Source of the DNA: Haematobia irritans
Taxonomy: Eukaryota; Arthropoda; Insecta; Diptera; Muscidae
Direction: 5' to 3'
NCBI RefSeq assembly: GCF_050003625.1
Contig: NC_134400.1
Coordinates: 46,179,096 to 46,243,095, forward strand
DNA: 64,000 nucleotides
The position numbers were made by a program, and so were the translations under genes. Positions 11,068-23,937 of this stretch are shown here, one piece after another. The notes beneath the pieces are model-generated. The model had not been told where the DNA came from, did not search any database, and was given only the letters and a program-made list of their open reading frames with translations. How positions within the stretch are numbered: the first letter of the stretch is position 1; the number at the start of each line of letters is the position of its first letter.

Positions 11068-13157
11068 CACAGAAAAAAAAACATCACCAAAATATTTCCA
11101 ATTAAAAAGTTAATTGAGATTGGAAAATTTTTCCAATTAATAAATTAACTTAACAGATAGAAACATTAAGTTAATTAAGTCAATGATTGAAAATTTTAAA
11201 ATTTTTAATTAAAACAAGTAAGGAAAGTCTAAAGTCGGGCGGGGCCGACTATATTATACCCTGCACCACTTTGTAGATCTAAATTTTCGATACCATATCA
11301 CATCCGTCAAATGTGTTGGGTGCTATATATAAAGGTTTATCCCAAATGCATACATTTAAATATCACTCGATTTGGACAGAATTTGATAGACTTCTACAAA
11401 ATCTATAGACTCAAAATTTAAGTCGGCTAATGCACTAGGGTGGAACACAATGTTAGTAAAAAAATATGGGAAACGTTTAAATCTGAAGCAATTTTAAGGA
11501 AACTTCGAAAAAGTTTATTTATGATTTATCGCTCGATATATATGTATTAGAAGTTTATGAAAATTAGAGTCATTTTTACAACTTTTCGACTAAGCAGTGG
11601 CGATTTTACAAGGAAAATGTTGGTATTTTGACCATTTTTGTAGAAATCAGAAAAACATATATATGGGAGCTATATCTCAAATTTGGCACGCATAGCAACA
11701 ATGCTAATTCTACTCCCTGTCCAAAATTTCAACTAAATCGGAGTTAAAAATTTGCCTCTGTGGTCATATGAGTGTAAATCGGGCGAAAGCTATATATGGG
11801 AGCTATATCTAAATCTGAACCGATTTCAACCAAATTTGGCACGCATAGCAACAATGCTAATTCTACTCCCTGTGCAAAATTTCAACTAAATCGGAGCAAA
11901 AAATTGGCCTCTGTGGTCATATGAGTGTAAATCGGCCGAAAGCTATATATTGGAGCTATATCTAAATCTGAACCGATTTCAACCAAATTTGGCACGCATA
12001 GCTACAATGCTACTTCCTGTGCAAAATTTCAACTAAATCGGAGTTAAAAATTGGCCTCTGTGGTCATATGAGTGTAAATCGGCCGAAAGCTATATATTGG
12101 AGCTATATCTAAATCTGAGCCGATTTCAACCAAATTTGGCACGCATAGCTACAATGCTAATTCTACTCCCTGTGCAAAATTTCAACTAAATCGAAGCAAA
12201 AAATTGGCCTCTGTGGTCATATGAGTGTAAATCGGGCGAAAGCTATATATGGGAGCTATATCTAAATCTGAACCGATTTCAACCTAATTTGGAACGCATA
12301 GCTACAATGCTAATTCTACTCCCTGTGCGAAATTTCAACCAAATTGGGGTAAAACTCTGGCTTCTGGGACCGTTTTAGTCCATATCGGGTGAAAGATATA
12401 TATGGGAGCTATATCTAAATCTGAACCGATTTCAATAAAATGGCACACTTGACTATAGTGCTAATTGTTCTTCGTGTGCAAAATTTTAAGCAAATTAGGG
12501 TAAAACTCTGGCTTCTGGGGCCATATAAGTCCATATCGGGCGAAAGATATATATGGGAGCTATATCTAAATCTGAACCGATTTCTTCCAAAATCAATAGG
12601 GTTCTATTCTGACCCAAATTAGGAACATGTGCCAAATTTGAAGGCGATTGGACTTAAATTGCGACCTAGACTTTGATCACAAAAATGTGTTCACAGACAG
12701 ACGGACGGACGGACGGACGGACGGACAGACGGACAGACGGACATCGCTATATCGACTCAGGAGCCCACCCTGAGCATTTTTGCCAAAGACACCATGTGTC
12801 TATCTCGTCTCCTTCTGGGTGTTGCAAACATATGCACTAACTTATAATACCCTGTTCCACAGTGTGGAGCAGGGTATAAAAATTAATTGATAAAATTAAC
12901 TTTTTAATCAAATTCAAAGATTATGTCAGTAAAAAAAATTATGAAAATTTTTTTAATTTTTAATTAAAAATGTATTTCAAACAATCAATTGTTAATCGAA
13001 ATAAAAACACTAAGCCAGTTCAGAAAGTAATTGAAAATAGTTACCTTTTTTAATAAAAAAATTAATTGAGTTTTGCCATCAACATCAATTAAATTTTTAA
13101 TTGAATCAATTAAAAATTAATTGAAATTTCCTAATGAAATCAATTAATTTTTTCTTG
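11068..13157. mobile_element. CACAG-type MITE split by HINE-2
   Basis: The left half (11068-11213) begins CACAGAAAAAAAAACATCAC and is rich in AATTAA/TTAATTG words. The right half (12881-13157) ends in TTAATTTTTTCTTGG. The family matches the complete copy at 49982-50266, which has a TA duplication. The two halves read through one another when the HINE-2 insert is removed. Confidence 0.65.
11214..12880 (-). mobile_element. HINE-2 copy, complete, minus strand
   Basis: Read on minus: 5' start TTTATACCCTGCTCCACACT, a (GTCC)n/(GTCT)n tract (12694-12742), and central ~150-bp units at 11640-12600 containing AGATATAGCTCCCATATATA and GAAATCGGTTCAGATTTAG. It then has a 3' hairpin AGTCGG-CCCCGC-CCGACT (11233-11250) and an end at ACTTGTTTT. 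It has the same architecture as HINE-1 with an unrelated body. The short frame at 12440-12622 is spurious. Confidence 0.88.
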
Positions 13158-15030
13158 GTTCAAAATAAATGCCAAACATTATCGGGAAAATGTTCAAAAA
13201 TTATTGAAGCCCCAGACAGACAAATATTTCGTTTGCATACCCTGGACATTCCAAAGGGGCTCAAGATCATCGCACTTAGAACGCGTCAACCAAGAATGAT
13301 TTAAAAGGAGGTTATTCGATTCATTTCTACCGCACAATGGCCACCAAAATTTCAGGATATCAATCCATTGGTTTTCTGCGCCTTGGGCACTAAACACTGT
13401 CAAAGTTTCGATCTTCTCAAGACGGCGTTTCGCAGGGAATAGGCCAAATTATCGCAGAGCCACTTTCGTCCAGGTTGTGAGGACTTTGTCGACCGTTTGC
13501 AGACCCTGGACATTTCTAAAGGACTCAGAATCATCGCATTTAGAACACGTCAACCAAGAATGACTTAAAAGAAAGTTCCTCGCTTCATTTCTACCGCACA
13601 ATGGCCACCAAAATTTCAGGATATCAATCCATTTTTGCGCCTCGGGCATTTTGGAGAATAAGGTTGATACTTAAAACTACCAAAATGTCGATCAATTCAA
13701 GATGGCGATTCGCCGGGAATAGACCAAATTGTGACGATGATTTTGCCGACCGTGTGAGGACTTTGTCGACCGTTTGCAGACCCTAAACGTTCCGAAATGA
13801 CTCCGATTAATCGCACTTAGAACGCGTCAACGAAGAATGGTTTTAAATGAGGTTCCTCGCTTCATTTTTACCGCACAATGTCCATGGAAATCTCCGTATG
13901 TCAATCCCTTGGACTTTTGTGCCTGAGGCATTTTGGAATTCACTTCACTTCATTTCTACCGCACAGTGGCAATCAAAATCTCCGGAAGTCAATCCTTTGA
14001 AGTAAGATTGGCACTAAATTCTGCCAAAGTGTCGATCAATTCAAGAGGGCGATTTGCCGCGAATAGGCCAAATTGTCGCAGTGGCTCTTTCGTGTAGCAT
14101 ATGATGACGGCTTTGTCGACCGTTTGCAGACCCTGGGAATTCCGAAAGGACTCAGAATCATCGCACTTACCATAGAACACGTCTACCAAGAATGGCTTAA
14201 AAGAAAGTTCCTCACTTCATTTCTACAGCACAATGGCCACCAAAAATGCAGGATATCAATCCATTGGGCATTTTCGAAAGTAACGTTGGCACTAAACACT
14301 GTCAAAGTGTCGATCTTCTCAAGAAGGTGCTTCGTCAGGAATTGGCCAAATTACCGCAGAACCACTTTCGTGCAGGGTTTGCAGACCCTGGACGTTCCGA
14401 AAGAAATTATCGAACTTAGAACGCGTCAACCAATAATTGTTTAATAAAAGGTCCTCACTTCCTTTCTATCGCACAGTTGCCATTAAAATATCCGGATGTC
14501 AATCCCTTGGACTTTTGCTCCTGAGGCATTTTGGAGAGTAAGATTGGCACTAAACACTGCCAAAGTGTTGATCAATTCAAGACGACGATTCGCCGGGAAT
14601 AGGCCAAATTAACGCAGAGCCACTTTCGTGCTGCGTGTGTTGGTTTTGTCTAACGTTTACATACCCTAGACATTCCAAAAGAACTCAGAATCATCGCACT
14701 TAGAATGCGTCAACCAAGAATGGCTTAAAGTATGTTTTTCGCTTTCATTCCTGCCGCACAAGACCACCAAAATCTCCGGATCACAATCTATTTGACCTTT
14801 GCGCCTGGGTCAAAGCCACTTTTGTGTAGAGTGTGATGGCTTTGTCGGCCGTTTGCAGACCATGGATATTCCGAAAGGACTCAGGATCACTTAAAACACG
14901 TCCTAAAAAGATATTCCTCGCTTGATTTCAGTCGCACAATGGCCACCAAAATCTACGAATCTCAATCCATTGGACTTTTGCTGCTGGGACATTTTGGAGA
15001 ATAAGGTTGGAACTAAATATTGCCTAAACT
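13158..15030 (+). repeat. ~270-bp satellite array, about seven units
   Basis: Phrases such as CGCACAATGGCCACCAAAAT (near 13331, 13594, 13872, 13958, 14227, 14471, 14753, 14933), GACTTTGTCGACCGTTTGCA, and GGACTCAGAATCATCGCACT recur in fixed order. Most units are 245-280 bp; two intervals (86 and 180 bp) mark truncated units. Overlapping frames on both strands (for example 13194-13403, 13449-13649 and 14073-14444) are repeat translations, not genes. I do not recognise the family. Confidence 0.8.
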
Positions 15031-16460
15031 AATTCTGAAATTTTTACGATTTTTTTTTTGCTTTTTAACAATACAAAATAAAACAAAAATGTTACAAATA
15101 TAGCGCTTTACTATTTTGTATTTGATATCAGCCACCCTTTCTATATGTGGTTCGACAAAGTCTAAAGTCCATATTTTCTCAATACATGGGTCGATAATTT
15201 TTGGCCATTACGGAATTGTTTTACATTAACCGCACCTTTTCTCTTTTATATGTGTTTATAAGTTTTATTATTTTTTATTTTCATGTAGTTTGTGTCAATA
15301 AATCAAAGCTAAAACCATTTTAATTTTTTTTTGTAAATCATTAGGAAAAAAATTGGAAAAAATGATTATGAAATTCATGTTTTGGATTTACAAAATTTTT
15401 TATTTGCCAAAAAACAAAAATTGACACCAAAAACTTACTAATTCAACGGGCTACTGATGATTTTAACTACATAGTGCTGCTATATAGCGGTCGTCTGTCT
15501 CAGGGTAGTAAACTTTTTGCTGTTCGGTAAACGGCGATAACACCAATGTGCGCAGACGCAATGTGCACTAAGAAAACCTAAACTCCTGATAGTTGCATTT
15601 GCGTTGGTTCAAACGGAAAAGACACTCAATACTGCAAGTTTTCTTCATTGCAATTTTAACAAAATTTGTTTTTTTAGCTTCGATGGTGGGATGGTTTTTT
15701 TTGTTTTGGTTAATTAGCCTGCCACATCTATTGCTTATCTCATAATTTTTTCCCCCTGAACTCTGTCTATTTTTCTTAATTAATTAATAAAACAAATTAT
15801 GTGACAGGAAAGACGTCTATGATAAATAATCACATATTGAAATTGTGAATGTTGGAAACAAAATGGTTATTGAACGAAAAAAAAGCAAAATTAAGGAGTT
15901 ACAGTCGTTGCTAAACTTGTATTCCCTTACAGGAAATTTTCAATTTAAGTGGGATGCTTAGTTAGTGGGATTTATAGTTATATCAAATCATTAAATGTAG
16001 TAGCGACAAAACTACTCTATCACTTCAAATTATTGTCGGTTCAATATTATACTTGAAATAAATATTTTATTTATTTGTTACGTTAATAAAATGACGCTAA
16101 GAATGTGGTCCCCATGAAAAATAGCCCAAAACCTAAATTAAGTAGAACCCCCAAAAAATTGTATGTAAACCAACAGCACCAATTTTTTGTGTTCTCAGGG
16201 ATTAAATTCATTATATAAAAATATTCATTTTATAAAAATATTCAAATAAAATATTTCATATAAAATATTTCAAATAAAAATGAATGTTTCATTTGACAAT
16301 GGTGGCAAATATACAGACGTTTTTTGTTTTTCCGAATATCACTGTATGGCATCCGATTTGATTTTTACGGGGTTTAAGACTTTGCCCTATGCACAGAGTC
16401 AAAAGTGGGGTTAACGCGATACACAGGAACATATATTTAATTGTTTGTCTTAAATTTTCG
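15031..16460. other. Unique AT-rich non-coding DNA
   Basis: No gene or repeat recognised. There are long A/T runs. A 3' splice-site-like tract (TATTCCCTTACAG) at about 15920-15932 has no partner exon that I can identify. Confidence 0.45.
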
Positions 16461-16974
16461 TACACCCAAAAAAAAAGTGAACCCACCGTGTAAGAAAATG
16501 TAGGTTTATTTTAGAAAATTTTAACTAAAATAGTTTTCTAATTGCAACATGTTATAAATAAGTTAATACTTTTTGTCAAATTGAAGAAAATTTATTAAAA
16601 ATAATTAATTTTTTTCTTTGAGAAGTTCATATGTTGAAAGAAAAAATTGGATTTAAAAATTGTTAAAATGTACGAAATTCATGACAGGTACAATTTTAGT
16701 AAAATTTACTCATTTGAGAGACATATGAACTCAATTTAAGCAAGCTTCTGCCATTTTAGGAAAATATGAACTATTTTATTTTTTAGTAAACTTGTGCACT
16801 ATATTTGTGTACAACTTTTTTTTCTTATTTTTAGTTCACGTCATTAAAGTTAGCAAAAAATTATTCAAATAAGGAAAATTTACTCATATTGTGCAAAATT
16901 TAACTAAAATCAACTAATCTTCATGAACTAAAATAAAGTTCAGTGGGCATTAGAGCCCCTTTTTTCTGGGTGTA
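16461..16974. mobile_element. TACACCC-type MITE
   Basis: The left end TACACCCAAAAAAAAAGTG and the right end CCCCTTTTTTCTGGGTGTA form an imperfect ~19-bp terminal inverted repeat. The interior is AT-rich with AACTAAAAT words. With TA assumed as the duplicated target, the transposon core is ACCC...GGGT-like (Tc1/mariner-size rule). No coding capacity. Confidence 0.6.
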
Positions 16975-17184
16975 GCTTTTCCATCAGCTATGATTCACTA
17001 TGATCAGTTAGGCTTCATTGCTTTTAAATCCCCTAATTGTAATTTGCTTCAGTCATATTCATTATGAAACATCACCCCATATTTGTGGCCCTGCTTCATT
17101 TGAGTTTTGGGGCTCATTTTCCTGGAGCCCATTTTCATACCGTCTACTTTAAATAATTTAATTTTTTGAATGAACTTTAGTTTT
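16975..17184. other. Short unique segment
   Basis: Unique DNA between a MITE and HINE-1. Nothing recognised; the 64-codon minus frame that crosses into HINE-1 is not supported as a gene. Confidence 0.4.
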
Positions 17185-18696
17185 TTATACCCTCCACCAT
17201 AGGATAGGGGTATATTAACTTTGTCATTCCGTTTGTAGCACATCGAAATATTGCTCTAAGACCCCATAAAGTATATATATTCTGGGTCGTGGTGAAATTC
17301 TGAGTCGATCTGAGCATGTCCGTCTGTTGAAATCACGCTAACTTCCGAACGAAACAAGTTATCGACTTGAAACTTGGCACAAGTAGTTGCTATTGATGTG
17401 GGTCGGATGATATGGAAAATGGACCATATCGGTCCACTTTTACGTATAGACCCCATATTAACGGACCCCCAGATTTGGCTTGCTGACCCTCTAAGAGAAG
17501 CGTATTTCATCCGATCTGGCTATTTCAGCCATGGTATAAGTATATGGTCTCTAACAACTATGCAAAAATTGGTCCATATCGATAATTATATAGCCCCCAT
17601 ATAAACCGATCCCCCGATTTGGCTTGCGGAGCCTTTAAAAGAAGCAAATTTCATGCGATCCGGCTGAAATGGAGTTACATGGAGTTAGTGCATGGTCTCT
17701 AACAACCATGCAAAAATTGGTCTACATCGGTCCATAATTATATATAGCCCCCATATAAACCGATCCCCAGATTTGATCTCGGGAGCCTCGTGGAAGAGCA
17801 AAATACATCCGATTCAGTTGAAATTTGGTACGTGATGTTAGTATATGGTCTCTAACAACCATGCAGGAATTGGTCCATATCGCTCCATAATTATATATAG
17901 CCCTCATATAACCCGATCCCCAGATTTGACCTCCGGTGCCTTTTGGAGAAGCAAAATTCATCCGATTTGATTGAAATTTAATAGGTGGTGTTAGTATATG
18001 GTCTCTAAAAACCTTGCAGGATTTAGTCCATATCAGTCCTTAATGATATATAGCCCCCATATAAACCGATCCTGGTACCTTTTGGAAAAGCAAAATTCAT
18101 CCAATCTGGTTGAAATGTGGTACGTGGTGTTAGTATATGATTTTTAACAACTATGCCAAAAGTCGTCCTTATCGGTCCATAAGCATATAATGCCCCCATA
18201 TAAACCGATCCCGAGATTTGGTTTTGGAGCCTCTTGGAGGAGCAAATTTCATCCGAGTAAGTTGAAATTTGGTACATTGTGCTAGTATATCGCCGTTAAC
18301 AACCATGCGTAATTAGGTCCATATCGGTCTATAGTTATGTATAGCCCTCTGATAAGTCGACCCCAATTACACAAAAATTAGTCCATATCAAGTTCATAAT
18401 TGCATGTAGCCCCCATATAAGCGACCACCATATTTCAATTCTGGTTCCCTAAGTACCGTGCAAAAGTCCATATCGATTCGTAATTATTTGTAGACTTAAC
18501 TATACATAAATTTTTTGTCTAATATATACCACGTATGGACTAACTTACAATTTAAAAGACGGTGTTAAGAATTTGTAAGTATTACCACAACCCAAGTAAT
18601 TCGGTTGTGGATGACTGTCTTTCGTAGAAGTTTCTACTCAATCCATGGTGAAGGGATTCGGCCTGGCCGAACTTATGGCCGTATATACTTGTTTTT
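17185..18696 (+). mobile_element. HINE-1 copy, complete
   Basis: Starts TTATACCCTCCACCATAGGA, has a minimal GTCC tract (17316-17325), and about six central units. It ends with hairpin TTCGGCCTGGCCGAA (18658-18672) followed by CCGTATATACTTGTTTT. The contraction of the GTCC tract compared with ~11 repeats at 22003-22047 shows how variable this domain is. Reading frames within it are artefacts. Confidence 0.88.
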
Positions 18697-18827
18697 CTTT
18701 TAAATAAAATTGCTTTATTAATCCTAAAATTTAGATTGCATACTATATCTCAATATTTGATTTTTGAAGTGTACAATTAGCCAACAATTCATGGCCAAGT
18801 TTGCCTTTATGCTCTTCTACCGATTTT
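18697..18827. other. Short unique segment between HINEs
   Basis: AT-rich; nothing recognised. Confidence 0.4.
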
Positions 18828-20427
18828 TATACCCTTCACCACTACTGTGGTACAGGGTATAATAAGTTTGTGCATTTGTATGTAACGCCAAGAAATAATT
18901 GTCATAGACCCATCTTTTAGTATACCGATCGGCTTAGAATTAAATTCTGAGTCGATTTAGCGATGTCCGTCTGTCTGTCTGTCCGTCCGTCCGTCTGTCT
19001 GTATATGTAATTTTGTGCACAAAGTACAGGTCGCAGTTTAAGTCCGATCGTCCTCAAATTTGACATAACGTCTTTCTTCGGGTAGAAGACAATCGCTATT
19101 GATTTTGGAAAAAATCGGTTCATCTGTCTGTCTGTAACGCCAAGAAATAGTGGTCATAGACCCATCTTTTAGTATACCGATCGGCTTAGAATTAAATTCT
19201 GAGTCGATTTAGGGATGTCCGTCTGTCTGTATATGTAATTTTGTGCACAAAGTACAGCTCGCAATTTAAGTCCAATCGTCCTCAAATTTGGCATAGGGCC
19301 GTTTCTTGGGACAGAGACAATCGCTATTGGTTTTGGAAAAAATCGGTTCAGATTTAGATATAGCTGTCATATATATTTATCCCCGATGTGGTCATAGTTA
19401 GCGTGTTTATCAACAGATTTTCTTGAAATACCGTACATCCAAATATTTTATGAATATCGAAAAACTTGCAAAATATCAGCCAAATCGGTTCAGATTTAGA
19501 TATAGCTCCCATATATAGCTTTCGCCCGATTTACACTCATCTGACCACAGAGGCCAATTTTTTGCTCCGACTTAGTTGCAATTTTGCACAGGGAGAAGAA
19601 TTAGCATTGCCAAATTTGGCACGCATAGTCCGATTTACACTCATATGACCACAGAGGCCGAAGTTTACTACAGATCTTCGTGAAATCTTGCACAGAGGGT
19701 AGTATTGACATTCTACCAATGCTTGGTAAATTTTATTGAAATCGGTTCAAATTTAGATATAGCTCCCATATATATCTTTCGTCCGATTTACACTCATATG
19801 ACAACAGAGGCCGAAGTTTACTACAGATCTTCGTGAAATCTTGCACAGAGGGTAGTATTGACATTCTACCAATGCTTGGTAAATTTTATTGAAATCGGTT
19901 CAAATTTAGATATAGCTCCCATATATAGCTTTCGCCCGATTTACAATCATATGACCACAGAGGCCAATTTTTTGCTCCGATTTAGTTGAAATTTTGCACA
20001 GGGGGTAGAATTAGCATTGTAGCTATGCGTGCCAAATTTGGTTGAAATCGGTTCTGATTTAGATATATCTCCCATATATAGCTTTCGCCCGATTTACACT
20101 CATATGACCACAGAGGCCAATTTTTAACTCCGATTTAGTTGAAATTTTGCACAGGGAGAAGAATTAGCATTGTAGCTATGCGTGCCAAATTTGGTTGAAA
20201 TCGGTTCAGATTTAGATATAGCTCCCATATATATGTTTTTCTGATTTCGACAAAAATGGTAAAAATACCAACACTTTCCTTGTAAAATCGCCAAGTAAAA
20301 TCGAAAAGTTGTAAAAATGACTCTTATATTCCTAAACTTCTAATACATATATATTCGGCGATAAATCATAAATAAATTTTTGCGAAGTTACCTTAAAATT
20401 GCTTCAGATTTAAATGTTTCCCATTTT
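18828..20427 (+). mobile_element. HINE-2, 5' part (host of nested insertions)
   Basis: Begins TTATACCCTTCACCACTACT. Its 5' module (MICROSATELLITE plus CAAAGTACAG block) is tandemly duplicated: 18889-19100 is repeated at 19135-19330. Central units follow to 20360. Sequence stops at GTTTCCCATTTTT (20425), and the expected continuation (ACTAATATTGTGTTCC) appears at 23691, beyond two inserted HINEs. So 18828-20427 and 23686-23937 are one element. Confidence 0.88.
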
Positions 20428-20558
20428 TTATACCCACCACCATAGAATGGTGATGGGGGTATAATAAGTTTGTCATTCCGTTTGTAACACATATATAAAG
20501 TATATATATTCTTGATCAGGGAGAAATTCTAAGACGATATAACGATGTCCGTCTGTCC

Positions 20559-20592
<34 letters not shown>

Positions 20593-21870
20593 TGTAATCA
20601 CGCTACATTCTTCAATAATGAAGCAATCGTGCTGAAATTTTGCACAAACTCGTCTTTTGTCTGCAGGCAGGTCAAGTTCGAAGATGGGCTATATCGGTCC
20701 AGGTTTTTATATAGTCCCCATATAAACCGACCTCCCGATTTGGGGTCTTGGGCTTATAGAAATCGTAGTTTTTATCCAATTTGCCTGAAATTTGAAATCT
20801 AGAGGTATTTTATGACCATAAAGAGGTGTGCCAAAAATGGTTAGTATCGGTCTATGTTTTGGTATAGCCCCCATATAGAGCGATCTCCCGATTTTACTTC
20901 TTGGGCTTATAGAAACCGCAGTTTTTATTCAATTTACTTGAAATTGGAAATCTAGAGGTATTGTAGGACCACAAATACGTGTGCCAAAAATTGTGAGTAT
21001 CGGTCCATGTTTTGGTATGGTCCCCATATAAAACGACCTCCCGATTTGGGGTCTTGGGCTTATAGAAATCGTAGTTTTTATCCAATTTGCCTGAAATTTG
21101 AAATCTAGAGGTATTTTTTGACCATAAAGAGGTGTGCCAAAAATTGTGAGTATCGTTTCATATTTTGGTATAGCCCCTATATAGACCTATCTCCCGATTT
21201 TACTTCTTTGGCTTATAGAAACCGCAGTTTTTATTCAATTTACCTGAAATTGGAAATCTAGAGGTATTCTCGGGTCATAAAGAGGTGTGCCGAAAACGGT
21301 GAGTATCGGTCCATATTTTAGTATAGCCCCCATAAGAACGATCTCCCGATTTAAACCGTAGTTTTTATCTGATTTGCCTGAATTTGTAAATATTCTGATA
21401 TTTTAGGCTCACAAAAACGTGTATCGGATTGAGTTTTTATCGGTCCATTTGATAATGCCTCCATATAGACCGACTTCACTTCTTGACGGTGTAGAAGGCG
21501 CGCTGATCATGAAAATTGCTTGAAACTCAATGTAAAATTTCCAGATTTTACTTTCACAGATTTAAGATTTCAAATTAAGACTAAAATAACGTCTTAATTT
21601 GAAATCTTAAATCTGTGGAAGTAAAATCTGGAAATTTTCTTGCACACGTACAAGAGATGTTAATGATTCCTCTAAAACTCAAACAAAAATGGTTCTTATA
21701 AATCCAGAATCTGATATAGTCCTCATAGGTGAAATCTTTAAATTTATCTTCGGGAAGTGTCCTCAAGTCCTCAAGCCCTCCTGAAATTTCAAAGGAAACC
21801 CTAATATTTGCTTCATGGTGGTGGGTATTTAAGATTCGGCCCGGCCGAACTTAGTGCTGTATATACTTGT
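20428..21870 (+). mobile_element. HINE-3 copy, inserted in HINE-2
   Basis: Starts TTATACCCACCACCATAGAA, followed by the TATATATATTCTTGATCAGG block, a (GTCT)n tract (20548-20591), and central units with CCCCATATAGACCGATCTCC. It ends with hairpin TTCGGCCCGGCCGAA (21836-21850) and TATATACTTGT. The TTCTTGATCAGG block closely resembles Drosophila DINE-1 5' sequence from my memory of that family. The last bases abut the next element with no spacer. Confidence 0.87.
21580..21630. repeat. Short inverted repeat inside HINE-3
   Basis: ACAGATTTAAGATTTCAAAT (21557-21576) is followed at 21598-21617 by its inverse complement, enclosing an ~21-bp loop with GACTAAAATAACGTC. It is local to this copy; the copy at 27400-28938 has only a degenerate version. 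Confidence 0.5.
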
Positions 21871-23685
21871 TATACCCACCACCATAGGATGGGGGGTATA
21901 TTAACTTTGTCATTCCGTTTGTAACACATCGAAATATTGCTCTAAGACCCCATAAAGTATATATATTCTGGGTCGTGGTGAAATTCTGAGTCGATCTGAG
22001 CATGTCCGTCCGTCCGTCCGTCCGTCCGTCCGTCCGTCCGTCCGTCTGTTGAAATCACGCTAACTTCCGAACGAAACAAGCTATCGACTTGAAACTTGGC
22101 ACAAGTAGTTGTTATTGATGTAGGTCGGATGGTATTGCAAATGGGCCATATCGGTCCACTTTTACGTATAGCCCCCATATAAACGGACCCCAAAATTTGG
22201 CTTGCGAGGCCTCTAAGAGAAGCAAATTTCATCCGATCCGGCTGAAATTTGGTACATGGTGTCAGTATATGGTCTCTAACAACCATGCAAAAATTGGTCC
22301 ACATCGGCCCATAATTATATATAGCCCCCATATAAACCGATCCCCCGATTTGGCTTGCGAAGCCCCTAAGAGAAGCAAATTTCATCCGATCCGGCTGAAA
22401 TTTGGTACATGGTGTCAGTATATGGTCTCTAACAACCATGCAAAAATTGGTCCACATCGGTCCATAATTATATATAGCCCCCATATAAACCGATCCCCCG
22501 ATTTGGCTTGCGAGGCCTCTAAGAGAAGCAAATTTCATCCGATCCGGCTGAAATATGGTACATGGTGTTAGTATATAGTCTCTAACAACCATGCAAAAAT
22601 TGGTCCACATCGGCCCATAATTATATATAGCCCCCATATAAACCGATCCCTCGATTTGGCTTGCGAGACCGCTAAGAGAAGCAAATTTCATCCGATCCGG
22701 CTGAAATTTTGTACGTGATGTTAGTATATGGTCTATAACAACCATGCAAAAATTGGTCCACATCGGTTCATAATTATATATAGCCACCATATAAACCGAT
22801 CACCAGATTTGACCTCCGGAACCTGTTGGAAGACCAAAATTCATCTGATTCAGTCGAAATTTGGTACGTGGTGTTAATATATGGCCTCAAACTCCCATGC
22901 AAAAATTGGTCGATATCGGTCCATAATTATATATAGGCCCCATATAAACCGATCCCCAGATTTGACCTCCAGAGCCCCTTGGAAGAGCAAAATTCTTGCC
23001 ATTCGGTTGAAATTTGGTACGTGATGTTAGTATATGGTATCCAACAACCATGCAGGAATTGGTTCCTATCAGTCCATAATTATATATAGCTCCCATATCC
23101 CATATAAACCGATCCCCAGATTTGACCTCCGGTGCCTTTTGGAGAAGCAAAATTCATCCGATATGCTTGAAATTAGGTACGTGGTGGTAGTATATGATAT
23201 TTAACAGCCATGCCAAAAGTGGTCCACATCAGTCCATAATCGTACATAGCCCCATATAAACCGATCCCGAGATTTGGTTTTGGAACCTCTTGGAAGAGCA
23301 AATTTCATCCGAGTGAGTTGAAATTTGGTACATTGTGCTAGTACATGGTCGTTAACAACCATGCCTAACTAGGTTTATATCGGTCTATAGTTATATATGG
23401 CCCTCAGATAAATCGATCCCCAATCACACAAAAATTGGTCCATATCAAGTTCATAATTGTATATAGCCCCCATATAAGCGACCCCCATATTTCAATTCTG
23501 GTTCTCTACGTACAAAAAGTCCATATCGATTCGTAATTATTTGTAGACTTAACTATACATAACTTTTTTGTCTAATATATACCATGTATGGGCTAAATCA
23601 CAGTCTTTCGTAGAAGTTTCTACGCAATCCATGGTGGTGGGTACATAAGATTCGGCCTGGCCGAACTTGCGGCCGTATGTACTTG
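21871..23685 (+). mobile_element. HINE-1 copy, longest and best preserved
   Basis: Starts at the base after HINE-3 (TATACCCACCACCATAGGAT), has eleven GTCC units at 22003-22047, and three nearly identical ~183-bp central units (22200-22740) with more diverged ones after. The hairpin TTCGGCCTGGCCGAA lies at 23651-23665 and the end at GTACTTGTTTTT. The near identity of the first units suggests recent amplification. The 282-codon minus frame at 21942-22790 is a read-through of the repeat and not a gene. Confidence 0.9.
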
Positions 23686-23937
23686 TTTTTTACTAATATT
23701 GTGTTCCACTCTAGTGCATTAGCCGACTTAAATTTTGAGTCTATAGATTTTATAGAAGTCTATCAAATTCTGTCCAGATCGAGAGATATTTAAATGTATG
23801 TATTTGGGGCAAACCTTTATATATAGCCCCCAACACATTGGACGGATGTGCTATGGTATCGAAAATTTAGATATACAAAGTGGTGCAGGGTATAATATAG
23901 TCGGCCCCGCCCGACTTTAGACTTTCCTTACTTGTTT
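23686..23937 (+). mobile_element. HINE-2, 3' part
   Basis: Resumes the HINE-2 interrupted at 20427 and ends with hairpin AGTCGGCCCCGCCCGACT (23899-23916) and TTACTTGTTTT. Aligns collinearly with the uninterrupted copy at 11214-12880. Confidence 0.88.

Noticed and set aside
15920..15935. 3' splice site TATTCCCTTACAG
   Set aside because: Followed by GAAATTTT with no open exon or 5' splice site nearby, so it is not distinguishable from chance.
21942..22790. 282-codon minus-strand open frame, the longest in the window
   Set aside because: It runs through HINE-1 central repeats; the same phrase recurs every ~61 codons because the repeat unit is a multiple of three here. Other copies of the element break it.
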